DNA of 64,000 nucleotides from Acanthornis magna (GCA_036785705.1 JAWUZG010000356.1:124001-188000); one strand, 5' to 3'. Positions 45,501 through 58,449 are shown, counted from the stretch's first letter. Numbers and translations are program-made. The notes: generated by a model not told the origin, from the sequence alone.

Positions 45501-48500
45501 TGCTCTTTCTTTTTAATGCATCATTGGTTCATAAGATTGTCCATGAACTTTTATTTAGGAGTGTTTTGGAGCTAAATGGCTTTAATTGTAGGCAAAATTG
45601 TAGGCAGAAAAAAAATTCTGAAAAAGGAAGGCTTCCTCTAAGAAAAACAATTTATTATATGTGCAATTTGGTCCTTTCCTTTGAATTTTGCTTCTGTGGA
45701 AGAAAAATTTACCTTAGTAGCTTGCTTGACACTGATAAATGTTCAGTGATTCTATCTAGTACCAATAAAGTATCAAAAATGAATTGGAAAGTAATTCTGT
45801 GGTATTTTGAAAAATTGGGCAAGCACATAAGTTCTTTTTTTTTAAGAGTGTTTTAGAAGATCATATAGTGGTTTTGCTTCTTTTCTTGTTAGGGGTTGAG
45901 ATCCTGCTAGTGCACTGTAGTTGTTTGAATGTATAGTTTATGGCTCTGCATGCCAAACGCTTTCAAAACCATTCTCATCCTGTGCTGTTGCTCAGACTTA
46001 AGCCAGTCAGTTAAAAATGAAATTAGGCTGAACTTTTACATGAATAAGGAGACATAGCCTTTTTCCTGCATTCTGCGTGTTCTTTCCAAAGACCTCGTCG
46101 ATTTGCCTTGATTGCTGAATACAGTCTTGCTAACGTGACTGAAAGCAGTGTAGCAGTTGGTGCCGATGAGCTTGTCCAGCTCTTCAGTCTGAATCCAGGA
46201 TTGTTAGGAGGAAATTGGAAGGTAAGATAACATTATGTTTCAATATTTTATTATGACTTGAAGGAATAGATTTTTTTTTTGCCTTGTAGTTTGGATTTGG
46301 GGAGGGTTTTTTTTAATTTGTTTTTTTTCCTTTGGATTTTGAAAGCTCTTTTCTAAACTAGTAACAACCAAATGCATGTAGGGACAGCTAGAAGACGATT
46401 TATTGTATTCTAAAATGTAGGAGTATATATACTTTTCAAAAGGTTCACTTCTAATTCAAAGATCAGTTATGTAAGATACTAGATTAAATACTGCATTCAG
46501 TTTTATTTGTTTTGCAGTCTTCACATGCCCAAGTTTGATATCCTAGAGTAATTTTAAATAGAATGGTTGGAGGACAGATGTGCTTCTTCCTCTGATTCGT
46601 GCCATGTCCTGTGATGAGTTCCCACCTAGCAACTTAGCTTTCATCTCCATCACCAGGTAGCTATATCCTGCTCCAGCAGTAAGAATGCTTTAAATTGTGC
46701 CCTTTTGGGGGTATTACATTCTTGGTATTAAGAGCCTAACTTAAGCATTTAGTCTCTGTAGGGTGGGTGTAGAGATGAATGTCTTCAGAGGGCAGAACGG
46801 AACATCTGAAGCAGACTCCTATGCAAAAGGAATTGGCATTTTGCACGGAATGCACGGGGACCTCAGTGTCTGCCTGCAGCTGCACAGGGCTGGGCGCTGT
46901 AGAAGCCTGTCTCAGGTGTTCTGCTCTTGGTCTGAATTCAGAGGTGGCAGCCCTTTCTTCCTCCCCTCAGCCATGTTATTGATGAAGGTTTAGCCTGTCT
47001 GGCACTGGCCAGGAACTTTCCTAGGGAGTCTATGAATAGTTCCTCCAAGCTGTGCCTAATTTGCAGCTGCAAACATGCTGTGCACAATCTGGAGGCAATG
47101 TTTAAAAGCACAGACGGACTATTTCTTTCACTCTTTAAGGTAAGACTGAAAGTCCATTTCCTAGAAAACTGACCTGCATGAGTCTGTTCCAGGTTGTCTC
47201 AGTCTGTGAAAAGCTCTGATAAACCAACAGCCATTTCTCTTGTATCTTCACAAGTTTAGTAGGCTGGTGTCCCTGTGTTGTTGGCTCAATGGTCTTGCTC
47301 ATGCATTGGCCCCTCCCACGCTTGGAAAGAGATTTCTTTCAGCACCTGGAAATGGTTCTATCATAACAAAGTTCCACATAGACATTAAGAATTGTGTGCT
47401 TCACTCTCGTGTATTTCCCCTGCTTGCTTTTCTGAGCAGCAGTTCTTACTCTCTGTGTAGGCAGAGGTAGTTAGTAACTAGGTAGTTAACTGTCAGAGGG
47501 TGAAATAATTGTAAATGCCACATATCTTGGTTTTTTGCACATAGCTGCATAATAGAAACGACAAACAGGTTACATGGGCCTCCTGGTATTTGGATAAAGA
47601 AAGACTGAGAAACTATGTGTTTGATAAATCTCCCTTGTTCTATCTTCTATAGCTGTAATGTTGTACTATGAAAATATAGAAGTAGTTAAGAAGCCAAAAG
47701 TTTGATTAGGGGATGTCATTTTCTGGTAACGCAGAGAGATGAAAACAGTAGTCGCCCACATTTCAGGAGAGTAATAGACTTCTGGCAGTGAATAATTTTC
47801 CTATTGACTTAGGTGTTTGTAAATGTATGACTTAAAAAATACATTTAAAGAAAAAAAGCTGGCTTCCTAGCATTCTGTGTTCTTGAAGTAAATACATACC
47901 TCTGTCTCTATTTAGTTTTCACATTTATGTTTTCTTTAGGCATCTATAGAAGGTTATGTTCCTAATGTTTTCCCAGGAGCACATAATCTGGTGAAGACAT
48001 CCAAGGTTTTACTTTGCAATTCACCATTTCTCTTGAGTAATTCTGTACCCCTCACTGATGTTAGCCCTCTTTGCAAATAGTTCCTTACCTATGAAAATAA
48101 ACTTGATGCTTCAGTAGTTGGGAGTAAGTGCTGTTTGATTCTGTTTAGGTACCTATTTTAAAGTGGAAAGTAGAAGTTAGGGAAGTACAATTCTTGGATT
48201 GCTCTCATAACTTTTGCCCTGGCATAGCTAGTTTCCCTCTCTTTCTCCATAAGATAGAAATGCTCTAATCTTTTTTTTTATATATTCTGTACTCTTGTGA
48301 AAAGACACTAAAGGTTTTAGGAGTCCAAATGTTAGAGCAAGGCATTACTAACATTATTACAGTAACTGGCAGAGTAATAAGCAGCAGCATTTATCTATGA
48401 ATTTTAATGCTTGGAAAGACCCTCTGAAAAAAAGAATTTCCACATAAAAATACATCTACTTTAATTAATTTTTCAGGATACAAATGAAATTGCTTTTGTT

Positions 48501-49678
48501 ATGGCGAGTCTTCGTTATAATCAACTTCTTGAGAGAAGCATTTTGGGTTCTGCTGTTGTGTAAGCTTGGTTTTCCTTTGTGGGTAATAAAGATAACCTTT
48601 TGAATAAAGCTTTGAGTTTCACAGTTAAAATTGACTGCTGTTAGAGGTTTATATTTAGGCAGTAATTAACTATTCTTGTTTAATATAAACAAGTTACAGT
48701 AACGATTTACAAAAGTGTAGAAGCATTTTCATATTACGCTATTGCCATTGTTATGCTATTAAGGAGATAATTTAGTTATACAACTGTAGTAATACTTGCA
48801 GTATTGAGAAAGTTAGACTTTATCTTTCAGTCCTATTGAGAACCTAGCTGGATTTCCTATGATGTGTTTATATATGTGTATATTGCAGTATATAATATAA
48901 TACAATACTTGTTTATACACTGTAAGCTGTTTCAAAAGATGGAGTTTTTTAGCTTTAGAACATTATTTGGGGAATTTATTTTCCCCTCAGCTTTCTGGTC
49001 AGATATTGTTGTATCTAACCAGTAGTCTTAAGTGCCCATGGTAACTTAGTGTGGCTCTTCTGCCACAGAAGGTGAGATTTTACACAATCTCCCTTAGTGC
49101 CCACTTGGATCCTTTGTAGAAGCTGTGCAGTTGCCTCTGGCATTTGGTCTCTTCAGGTCATTTGTGTGTGGTAGTTACTCATTTACTTAGGCACAAACAA
49201 AATTATTCCAATAATTGCTGTTTCAGAGAAGTTTCTAGCTAGTGGGCTTTTAGATTTGTAGTTAAGCTGATGCTTTTTTCTTTTTCGTAGACAAGTCCAT
49301 GTTTTGAAGTTTAACAGATGTGCCTTTTAAAGCTAACTGCCATATTTTCTGCCTTTGGCTAGGCTAGGCCAAGCAGCTGATCAGCAGTATTAGACACTGT
49401 ATTAGCTGAAAAGAAGCATGAGGAACTAGAGATGTTTGATTTCAAAACTCTCTCAAGATGATCGTGTACAGCCATGTATTTAATTTCTTTCTATTAAGCC
49501 ATCCCCGTTGCTAAATTCTATTTTTTTTCAAGCCAATCCACCCCTCCACCTAATGGACCTTTACTGGATGATACTGACCCAGACTGTGGACTCCATCACT
49601 ACAGCCTGCACCTGGATCTGCATGGCAGAAGCTGCAGGTACCTGTGTGGAACATTCAATGGCCACTTCTGCAGAAAAG
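39403..49678 (+). CDS. FBXO15: FBXO15 (F-box only protein 15), seven exons found
   Basis: F-box proteins are the substrate-recognition subunits of SCF (SKP1-CUL1-F-box) ubiquitin ligases; FBXO15 is known in mammals as a pluripotency-linked gene. Seven plus-strand exons with AG/GT borders and matching phases (2, 1, 2, 2, 0, 2, 1 at their ends) give a collinear match: F-box, then KDKNGKEHVMEKP, DTSVTVLWYG, LNPGLLGGNWK and the GLHHYSLHLDLHG block. No stop or frameshift occurs inside them. The first exon and the last two or so were not found. Copies without a complete 3' end may be non-functional, but nothing in the seven exons shows decay. Confidence 0.87.
40589..40693 (+). CDS. FBXO15: FBXO15 F-box exon
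   Basis: Acceptor TTTCCCAG, donor GTAAGG. It encodes MPSEMLLKVFSYLDPVSLL followed by CVNKRFYDLASD, a complete F-box core that would contact SKP1. Confidence 0.9.
43237..43479 (+). CDS. FBXO15: FBXO15 exon
   Basis: Acceptor TTTTCAG, donor GTAAGC, 243 bp. It encodes LWLKLYSRALQPKW, DKNPGYWKNESIFKQ and KPLDPYTGLPFVSKEAMK, matching the FBXO15 segment after the F-box. Confidence 0.9.
43724..43933 (+). CDS. FBXO15: FBXO15 exon
   Basis: Acceptor AATAACAG, donor GTGAGT, 210 bp. It encodes SGLSWVIALKDKNGKEHVME, LSFKDTSVTVLWYGRDW and LSTLKLYGVTPLLL. Open and in phase with both neighbours. Confidence 0.9.
44038..44362 (+). mobile_element. Avian sarcoma/leukosis-like solo LTR
   Basis: Plus-strand order: TATATAATGCGG (about 44240), CAATAAATGCCATTTG (about 44261), then CCACCACATTGGTGT, the R/U5 text characteristic of alpharetroviral LTRs. 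The outer limits are approximate (possible TG at 44038 or 44053; CA near 44362), and I could not fix a target duplication. It lies about 105 bp past an FBXO15 donor. Confidence 0.7.
45290..45440 (+). mobile_element. CR1 LINE fragment
   Basis: GGAAGAAGCTTTTTACTGTGAGGGTGG, AGAGCAGGTTGTG and GGATGCTCCATCCCTGG follow the CR1 3'-end consensus known from birds. A short degraded piece in an FBXO15 intron. Confidence 0.75.
46092..46221 (+). CDS. FBXO15: FBXO15 exon
   Basis: Acceptor TTCCAAAG, donor GTAAGA, 130 bp. It encodes RRFALIAEYSLANVTESS, DELVQLFSLNPGLLGGNWK. Confidence 0.9.
48477..48559 (+). CDS. FBXO15: FBXO15 exon
   Basis: Acceptor TTTTTCAG, donor GTAAGC, 83 bp. It encodes EIAFVMASLRYNQLLERSIL, the helix-forming segment after the LNPGLL block. 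Confidence 0.88.
49533..49678 (+). CDS. FBXO15: FBXO15 exon, last one found
   Basis: Acceptor TTTTTTTTCAAG, donor GTAAAG, 146 bp. It encodes PPNGPLLDDTDPDCGLHHYS, LHLDLHGRSCRYLCGTFNGH. Open. The next exon should complete a Gly codon split after its first base. Confidence 0.88.
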
Positions 49679-50139
49679 GTAAAGTTGATGGAACAATAAT
49701 GTCTGCTTTAGAAATGATCCCTGCTGCCGTGTCTTCTTATATCCAGTGTCTCTGTTTTAAGGGGAGAAACTGAAATGGAATTTTAAGAGTAAGTGATCTC
49801 TCTGTTTGTTGTGTGGCTTCTTTATATCTGCATGGCAATTTGTGCGGTGTGCTCAGCCTACTCTGCCACATTGACAGTGTCAGGCCTGGGACACAAATTT
49901 TGCAGATTGTCAGGGTCTTTTCTTTTGCTTCACTGCAGCATTAATAATGCAGTGGCATAGGTTTTGGTGCAGGTTGATGTTTCTTCCACTTGTATTTTAT
50001 AAAGGAGAGACAATTTGTCCTCATACGTTTTGGAGGCTTGTTTCGGTAGAATTCTCCTCGAGTATACTTTGGGTGCACTGACAGATTAAATATATAAATA
50101 TATTTGTAGAAGTTACTGTGAACTTTAAGAACTTTAAGA

Positions 50140-50520
50140 TGGATAGACCTCCAGCATAGACCTCCATGGGCTGCAGGGGGACAGCCAGCCTCACCATGAG
50201 ATGCAGGGGAATCTCTACTCCGGTGCCTCTTTTTTCACTGACTCGAGTGTCTGCAGGGCTGTTTCTCTCGTTCTTACGCCTTTGTCTGGCTGCAATTGTG
50301 CAGGTTTTTTTACCCCCCTTCTTAAATCTGTTATCCCAGAGGTATTACCACCATTGCTGATGGGCTTGTCCTTGGCCAATGGTGGATTTTTGGAGCTGGC
50401 ATTTGCAGTGTTCAACATAGGGGAAGCTTCTGGCAGCTTCTCACAGAAGCTGTCCTTGTAGCCCCTCTGCTATCAAAACCTGGTCACACAAACCCAACAC
50501 AGTTACAAAGGCCTGCTGTG
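50140..50520. repeat. Probable avian interspersed repeat remnant
   Basis: The text GGGCTGCAGGGGGACAGCC, TGCAGGGGAATCTCTRCTCC and TTGCTGATGGGCTTGTCC is familiar to me as a moderately repeated sequence in bird genomes, but I cannot name its family with certainty. Confidence 0.4.
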
Positions 50521-51584
50521 ATTCTCTATCAGAATGAAGCATGTTAGGATCCTTGTCCTGAAAAATCCAGAGTGGCTCTACTCGCCTGACATGCCTTGCT
50601 CCAGGACAGTGAAACTTGTAAACGTGCATTGGAAACATGACAGCTGTGACACTGTTGTGTTTCTGCCCTGCGGTCTTCAGGTGTTTCAAGGAAAAAGTGA
50701 TGCTTTCTTAGCCTGTTTGCTGGAGTTGTGTGGTACCAAGACACTGTCTTACTTCCATGCAGAGAGTTCTAGGGTAAGGTCTTAAAATTGTTTTTCTGAG
50801 GTGTGGAGAGCAACTGAAGTTAAAGTACAGTGGATTGCTTGTACTTCGGGATTGCTTTCTTGTGTACGCTGGAAGTCTTTATTCTCAAAGAGAATTTTTA
50901 TTAGCATGTCAGCTGTGGGTACTTCCTCTGTCCTTATTTTATTGTAGTTTGGCTGATTTTATCCAGATCTGTTAGGAAAACAAAGGTTTTCAACCTTTCC
51001 CTGTTGCTGTCAGGGAAACACTCCCCTGACTCCCTGTCAGGAGTGTTTTAAACCCATCACTGCCTTTGGCAGGAAGCTGAAGGTCTCACAGTTATAATGT
51101 TTGCGTGAGCTTCCTCAGCAGTATCACTGTTGGGATAGGTTGGTTGGGGAGTGCCAGTGCTGGAAAAGGCTGGAGTGTGGACTGCTTTTAGCACCAGAGA
51201 TGTCAGTGAATGCATGTGAGAAAAGGCCTCAGAAGCCAGAAACCTGCTGTCAACTTAGCAGGGAACGGCCTTGGGCTTTCCAGTGCTCTGGGAGGTGGGA
51301 CAAACCTCACAGATGGGACATGTCCTCCTTGTTCAGTCCAGACAATCTGCGTCGGAAAAATGACTTCATTCACACAAATCTTCCTCATGAAATAAAGATC
51401 TGATGTAGTAAACCCAGTGACTGAACTGCATCAGAGCTTTATTTCATGATAGGGTGAGTCGTTATTGATGATGTGATGATTTTTATGTCATGATGTGTTA
51501 CGAATGGGTTTAAACACAGAAGAGCAAAGATAGCTAGATCTCTGTGAATAAAATGGATTGAACCCAGAAAGGTTTGAAATATAG

Positions 51585-51600
51585 CAAAAAAAAAAAAAAA
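51585..51600. repeat. Poly-A run
   Basis: Sixteen or so A in a row, followed 55 bp later by the GAAA tract. Confidence 0.8.
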
Positions 51601-51659
51601 GGTTAAAACCAAACGAGGTTAGATGTTGCTGCCAAAGAATCGATATATTTTATGTAACA

Positions 51660-51835
51660 GTAAAAAAGGCAAAGAGAAAGAAGGAAAGGAAGAAGGAAGG
51701 AAAGAAAGAGAAAGAAAAAGGGAAAGATAGAAAGAAAGAGAAGAAAGAGAAGAAAGAGAAGAAAGAGAAGAAAGAGAAGAAAGAGAGAGAAAGAGAGAGA
51801 AAGAAAGAAAAAGAGAGAAAGAAAGAAGGAAGAGT
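51660..51835. repeat. GAAA/GAAAGA purine tract
   Basis: About 175 bp of GAAAGA, GAAGAAA and GGAA units. The Phe/Leu/Ser-rich open frames on the minus strand come from the repeat. Confidence 0.92.
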
Positions 51836-52885
51836 AGGGCAGTTGGGCTCCTCTGTCTGCACAGCCTCGGACCAGAGGCTTTTTCACTACACACCCAAAA
51901 CCTCTCTTCCCCCCACCCTTTGGTGTCAGGGTCTGTGCTGGCCTGGCAGCTGATAGCCCTGGGGCTATGGTCTCTACCCCAAAGGTGCTAAGCTTGACCC
52001 CTCTGTGAATGTGTTCTTTTCCTCCAGCCCGGAGTTTTTACTTTATCTTATCTCCATCAGCGCACAGTTCAGAGCTCCATTCAGGGTTTTGGTGGTTTGC
52101 TCTGCAGCTTTTCTGTACAGTTCTGTACAGTTTTTTGGTACAGTTTTGCTACAATAGCCAAAAGTCCTTCATGAAGATGTTTAAGCCATAAATTATAACA
52201 TTTCAGTCTCCGATGTGATTTGAAGCCACCATTGATTTAACTGGTGGTCTTGTCCTTTGCTATCCTGTAAGGGGAGTAACTTGTATCAGATATGATAGAG
52301 CATATGGTGTCCATTCCCTGCCTCACCTATCCTTGCTTGTCCCTTGTGCAGAGGGGCTGCATGATATTGGTTATCCCCCCAAAAATAGAGCAAATGCTCT
52401 ACACATCGCTTTCCAGGCCTTTCATTGCCACTGAAGTCCAACAAAATTTTGGTATCTAGAGGTATGTGCTCTAACCCAGAAAGCAGCACCAAAGCTGATT
52501 ATTATTTGGTGAAATTTATTTATTTTTCTTCAGAAAATATTTAGTCTCAATGACTTTGTAAACAGCTTGCTGTTTGCATTTGGGGGATAAAACGAAGAAG
52601 CGATCCTCAAGAGAGCAATATCAGATTATTTGTTAAGGAAAAAGCTTTAATCCTTGTTAATTGCATGATTTAGAGTCTTCTGTCATTATCATAGTTGTTT
52701 AAAGACAAGTCTTTCCCTTTAAGTAGTGCAAACCCCCCCAATTTTTAAAAATCCATTCCTTAAAAAGCAAACAAAAAACCACCTTGCTTCTCCTGAGGGC
52801 AAGGCAATGCCACATCAAAAGAAGGTGGATAATGAGAGAACGTAGGATGTAATGTTGAAATTTGAAAAAACAATCCAAAAAACGT

Positions 52886-53215
52886 TCCGCTGACCGAGCT
52901 ATGTGTTGAGCCTGGAGACAGGAAGGCTCAGGGGCAATTTTATCACTGTGTATAAATACCTAATTAGAGAGAATGAAAATGGTGGAGCTATACTCTTCTC
53001 AGCAGTGCCCACTGATGGTACAGGAGGCAATGGGCAGAAATAAAAACCCCATGAAGTTCCATCCGAACAAAAGAAAAAGCTTTTTCTCTCTTAGGGTGAT
53101 CAGCTACTGGAAAAGGTTGTATAAAGTCTCCATCTGTGGAGATACTCAAGACCTGATGGGGCACGGTCCTGGGCAGCCTGCTCTAGGCAGCCTGTCTGAG
53201 CAGGGGCAGAAGCTC
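52886..53215 (+). mobile_element. CR1 LINE 3' fragment
   Basis: TTGAGCCTGGAGACAGGAAG, GGCTCAGGGG, TGTATAAATACCT, CAGTGCCCACTGATGGTACA, GGAGGCAATGGGCA, TCCATCTGTGGAGATACTCA and GTCCTGGGCAGCC follow the avian CR1 3' end in order. The terminal ATTCTGTG-type repeat is missing. Confidence 0.85.
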
Positions 53216-56200
53216 TCTCCAGCCATCTTCAATGTTTTTGTGAATTGCATTGGAATTCACTGTGCGCAAAAGATGCGAACTGTCCATACCATGTAGGGTG
53301 GGTAATTGCTTAGGAGGTAAGCAGCTGGTTTTCAGCACTGTTTCAGACTTTCTGAGGTGCAGGGACTTGCATGAAGTTAGGCTCTGAGAAAGTTTCCTTG
53401 CTACGAACTTCTGCATGTGGCACATGTCCCTGAATTCATACCAGAGTCCTCCCAGTGGAGGAGCATGTTGTGATACAGAGCATATTGCAGGCTCTGTACA
53501 ATGTTGTCGAGGTTGGTTGGGCTCTCTAGAATGAGAAGCTCTGGTTTTCCATGGGTGTGCAGGTTGGTCTGAGCTTGGTCTTCCAAATATTATCATGCAG
53601 CTGAAAACAGAGATCTATGCTCAACAGATGGTCAGAGAGCACATCTTTGGGGTTTTTTTAACCCATACTTATAGATTCCCCAAATAAGTATTTGGAAGGT
53701 TTGAGCTAAGGCCTGAATCAACTCATACCTTCCTTTCAATACAGATCATATGCTTAATTCTTAGAGAGCTTTATAAGTAGTGGTTTCAGAGAAATTAGTA
53801 GTTCTGTACACATAAGCTTGTTGGCATCTTTTCCAATATAATTGTTGGTATTTTAATACGGTACTGCTTTGGAGTGGGACAGGACTAAACCACATCAAAT
53901 ACATGCTCTATTTGCCCAAATGAGTTTATTCCTGCAGCTTTTTTTGGTTGTTTGTTTGTTAATTTTTTTCTTTTTCTTTTTTTCTTCTGATGAATAGCTA
54001 ACTACTAGCAGACCAACATTCTTAGTAGAAGCTTATATCAACCTCAATTTTTGTCATTTTGGCTTTTAGTCATCATAATGTTATCTTCTGCAGTTGTTTT
54101 AATGAAAACACAGCACATCCTGTCCAGACTTAAAAAAACATTCTCTCAATGAAAGATTTGGTGCAGAATGTTCTTTCTACAGATTTATATCACTATTCAT
54201 ACTTCTAAACAAATATTTACCTTACAATGAGATTCATTCTGAGAGCTTCTAAACACATATTGTTTTTCAGGCTATATATGCAGAATCTAATAAAGGAGAG
54301 AAATATAATTTCTAAGTGCTGAAATGCATACCAGCATATACAAACCAATAACCAGCCCAGTATGATCTGAAGAAATGACTTCCCCCTATACAGTGCATGT
54401 TCTTTAAAGAGAGCAACCACTGCTTTCTTGCTCATTGTAATTCACACTGCGTCCAGCACTACTGGAAAACTAATGAAAATGCTGGGAGTATAAGGCTTTA
54501 TTTTACTGTTGAGAATTCTCAGTGGTTACAATATTATGTTGTGCCTAATTCTCCTGGTACCCCATTTTTTTAACGGTGATTGCTATTTTCAACCCAGTGA
54601 TCCATTTCATGCATTAGCCCCCTAAGAGCTGGATGTACCATGTAGCACAAAGGAGCTTTCAGAGCAAAATGCTTTTACTGGATAATTTGTAAACAGGAAA
54701 AATCTGCTCAATCAGTTAGAAATCTTATAAGCAGAGGCTCACTGGCATGGAAATCTGGGAAGCAGAGCCTTTTAAGTCCACCTCAAGGAAGATCAAAGTG
54801 AAAGAATGAAGGGAGGAGGTGCTGGTTTAATTTTTTCATCTGAGACTGCATGATATGAAGTGATGCAACTGTTGCCATAGTAAAGTTATATCGAATTGAC
54901 TACAAGCCAGTCAACACCACTGTGTAATATTCCCCCCCACCCCCACAAGCAAAGCAGGATAAACACTTCTTGATTGATTTTGTTTTCCCCCTTATAATAA
55001 GAAATTATAGGAACTGATTTTAGAACTCTCTTAAAACTATAATTGCCAGCAGTGAAAAGTCAGCTAATATTTTTTGGATTGGGGCATACTGTTTCAGATA
55101 CTGTTTCAGCTATAATTCATCTTTTTCTCAAAATTGTCATTCATGAAGCACCTTCAGTTGTCAACTGTGAGATAAAGGAGTCATCTGCTCAGTTAACTGG
55201 GGGAGTATTAAAATATGGAAGATAATACCACTAGAATATTTTAAATGGTATCTATACACATCTGTTTAAGTTTTGGCAGAATTTACTTTCATCCTTGCCT
55301 TGTTACTCAAGTGTAATTTATAATGCATCTGAAGAATTCCCTTATCTCCCTCTCTACTTCACCCAGCATATGCATACATGCAGGCATTGAGAGACCAGGA
55401 AATATCATGTCATGGCCTCTGTTACACAGTGTCTAATTTTACAGGATGTCTAGGAGGGTGTGGCAATAAAATGTGGTGGCTATAAAATAAAAAATAACTT
55501 CTGGTTGTGTTAGTGTTCATATTTGCATGGTTCAGGAGTTCAGTTGAGATTATACAGTGGGGTCAATATCTGAAGTGTTACAACATTGTCAAAGCCATTA
55601 AAACATCAAACAAATTTGAATTCCTGTGACCAGAGCAGCCAGACACACAGAGGCTCATCGATATTAAGATCTATTTCTAACAGTGCCCTCCTGCTGTGTA
55701 GGAGGTGAGGGGCGACAGCCTTATTCAGAGGCCTTCTTTTACTTCAGAGGTTCTTAATTTCTTCTTGTTGCAGCACTTGAAAACTTTGAGGAACACCTTA
55801 GGGGCCAGATGCTGCAGTGTGAACCGAAACTTCCACCTCCACTTGAGAGTGTTGAGTGCCCCAGCTGACCTCCAGGTGCTGTTTTCTGTCAGCTGCTGTG
55901 CCTGTGCCATGTCTGCTGCTCTCCAGGGTTGTTTGAGAAGCACAGTGCATCTCTCGTGGCTCTCAATTGTGACTAATCTTGCTTCAGGCAACTGATACCC
56001 TCACTAATGCGATTTGCTCTTTCAACTCTTCCGGAGAGACAGGTGTACTTTAAGGGACTTTATTTTATTTGAAAGGGCTTCATGTGCTTATTTTGTGCTG
56101 TTGCTTTAGAGGGGGGAGGAGGCAAATTGGATAAGCGTTTCTTGCCCACTGAGGGCAAGGGATGCTGATGTTGCTCATAAACTTGCTGAAGATCTATCTC

Positions 56201-57280
56201 CCTCATGGCTGTATGGCACAGACAGGCTTCTCCATCAATGCTGAAGGCTTGGCCATGGCAGGAGGGTTGACCATGGCCATTATTTTGGAGAATAGGTGGT
56301 GCCCTCTATGCCTAAAACCTGTCTTTGTTTGTCCCAAATAACCAGGTTGAAAATAGATGAGTGATTAACTTTTTTAAAATGAAAACTGCAGCAATCTCCT
56401 TCCTACATCATTAGCTGTCTGAGAAATCACAGGTGTTCTCTATTTTTGCAGTGAAGTTATGCAGGTGTTAAACTTGCCTGGTTTTGTGATAGAGCTAAGT
56501 ATCTTAAATCAGCAACAAGCTGAACTCCCTGCTTGCAATTGGCCCCAAGACTTTGAATTTGATTGGATACTTTAAAGGGAGCAGGCTTTAAGAACAGCTT
56601 TCTTGTGTTAGAAGCTTAGAATCCACTTAAAAGATGAGAAACAAGAAATAAAAGCAATAAAAATATTATTTGAAGGGAGCCTGGGAGAAGTGGAACAGCT
56701 GTAGATACTTGTGGCCCACCCCATCGTTCAGAGAGTGCAGTGTGACACAGCAACAGCGAAGCCCTAGAAAATTAAATGCTGCTCATTGATGTGCACAGGA
56801 AAGTGCAGATTTGAAAATTTCACAAATAAGCAGTGGACATCCTTATCCTTGACAAACTGGGAAGCAAAAGCTCAGGGGTATAGAGAGAAATGAGAACAGG
56901 CCAGAGAGCACTTGGTGGTGAAAGAGCCTTTGTGAGTGGAGAGAACAGGAGAAACCAAAGTGAGCCCAAAAAGTCAGGTGGCCTGGTCACAGTGATGCAG
57001 CTAGGATCCCCCACAGCATCATGTGGAAATGGATAGGAGTGAGGAACAACCTCATTTGTAAAAGGTAAGACTTATTCTTGCAGCCTGTTGTAGCTAAAAA
57101 AGTTTTTTTATTGTTTAAGTCTGCACACACACAGAGATAAGTTTCTGCTGTGAAAGTGTATGAATATGCTTGAAAAATTGGTCAACCTGAGTGTTTGCTG
57201 TTTCATTTCATTTAAAACAAATGTCTAGTAAATAACTTTTCCTTATTTTTTCTTTACCTCTTTATTAGAGACAGCTCTGG

Positions 57281-57321
57281 TTAGCTGTGGTTTATTAGCT
57301 GTGGTTTATTAGCTGTGGTTA
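57281..57321. repeat. Three-copy tandem repeat (about 14 bp unit)
   Basis: TTAGCTGTGGTTTA repeated nearly three times, without gaps. Confidence 0.85.
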
Positions 57322-58449
57322 TTCAGATGTCCCCTTTCTTCGCTAGCTGATGTTTTTCTGCATTCTCTGAAAGCATGTCAGAGTGCTGCAGCGTTCAATT
57401 GCTTTTGACAAGGAATGTTGATTCTCCTTATGTCCTCCACCCTCATATAAAAATAAGGCTTTGGTAGTCAGCAGTGTCCCCGGGGAGGCCTTGTTCTGCA
57501 AAATATAGAAAAGATTGAGGTGATTGGTAAGGGGGTGGTATGGTACCATCTTCATTCTGCTGCCATGTTATCTACTGAAGAGCTTTCTTATTAAGGCATT
57601 GGCCTGATATGTTTATGCTAGTGAGGTAGGAATTAGAAAAACTGTTGTTGAAGAAGCATCTGTCAGCTGAGTTGCACTGACTTATCACTATTGATTAGCC
57701 AGTGCTTATCGTTATGTCTATCGACTGCTTTTGTGGTCTGGCATTTTTAAGGGATTGTTTTCTTTTATGGCATCCTCTGGCTGTTACCAGTAAGACAAAG
57801 CCTCCTGTATTTCAAATGAGCTCACTCATTCTTTTTCATTGTATTTTCTATTACAACCATTATCTTAGATCATGTAGATGTAATAGAAACAATGTTTATA
57901 GGAAACAGTTCAATCTCTATGAAAAGGAAACCTTTCTAGATTCTACCCTATGAGAAAGAAAGATTGTTGTTCTTTTAAGGAGATAAAATGGGAAAAAAAT
58001 AACAGGCCACAAATAAAGCATGTGTTACAGAAAGAGCACCATATCTCGTACTTCTTTAAGGCAAAATTTGGCCCCTTAATTTACATAATAAGAATGTAAC
58101 CAGAGTAGCACCACCAACATCAATGTTATGCTGGGCTGACTCTGGATCAGAACTGCACACAAAAATTTAGCCTTCTTGTGAGCAAGTGGTGAAGGTAATG
58201 TGGAATATGCGTATTATTGGTGGGCTCTGTTTGTCTTGATGGTTGAGATTATATTTTCAAGATTATGGAGGGCCTTTGTGTAAAGAGCCTACTGCCCCTC
58301 TCCTGCCAAGGATTTTCTCTGCTCCTTTTCCTAGTATTTTGCTAACTTTTACAAAGGCGGAATACATGGAGTTGACATTTTCACCACTAAACCTTAGTGG
58401 ATTCAATGCTCATATTCTAGCCTTGTGTTTGGAGGAAAAAACCCAAAAA

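Larger units (their letters stand above)
50521..52885. other. Non-coding stretch, one weak FBXO15-like exon candidate
   Basis: Near 50538-50660 a frame reads KHVRILVLKN and, further on, TVKLVNVHWKHD, which loosely recalls the next FBXO15 exon. The splice phase does not fit and a stop blocks the correct frame. The rest holds a GAAA tract and no gene. Confidence 0.35.

Noticed and set aside
50534..50785. Possible next FBXO15 exon (HVRILVL...VKLVNVHW)
   Set aside because: Loose similarity only; phase does not fit the preceding donor and the fitting frame has a stop.
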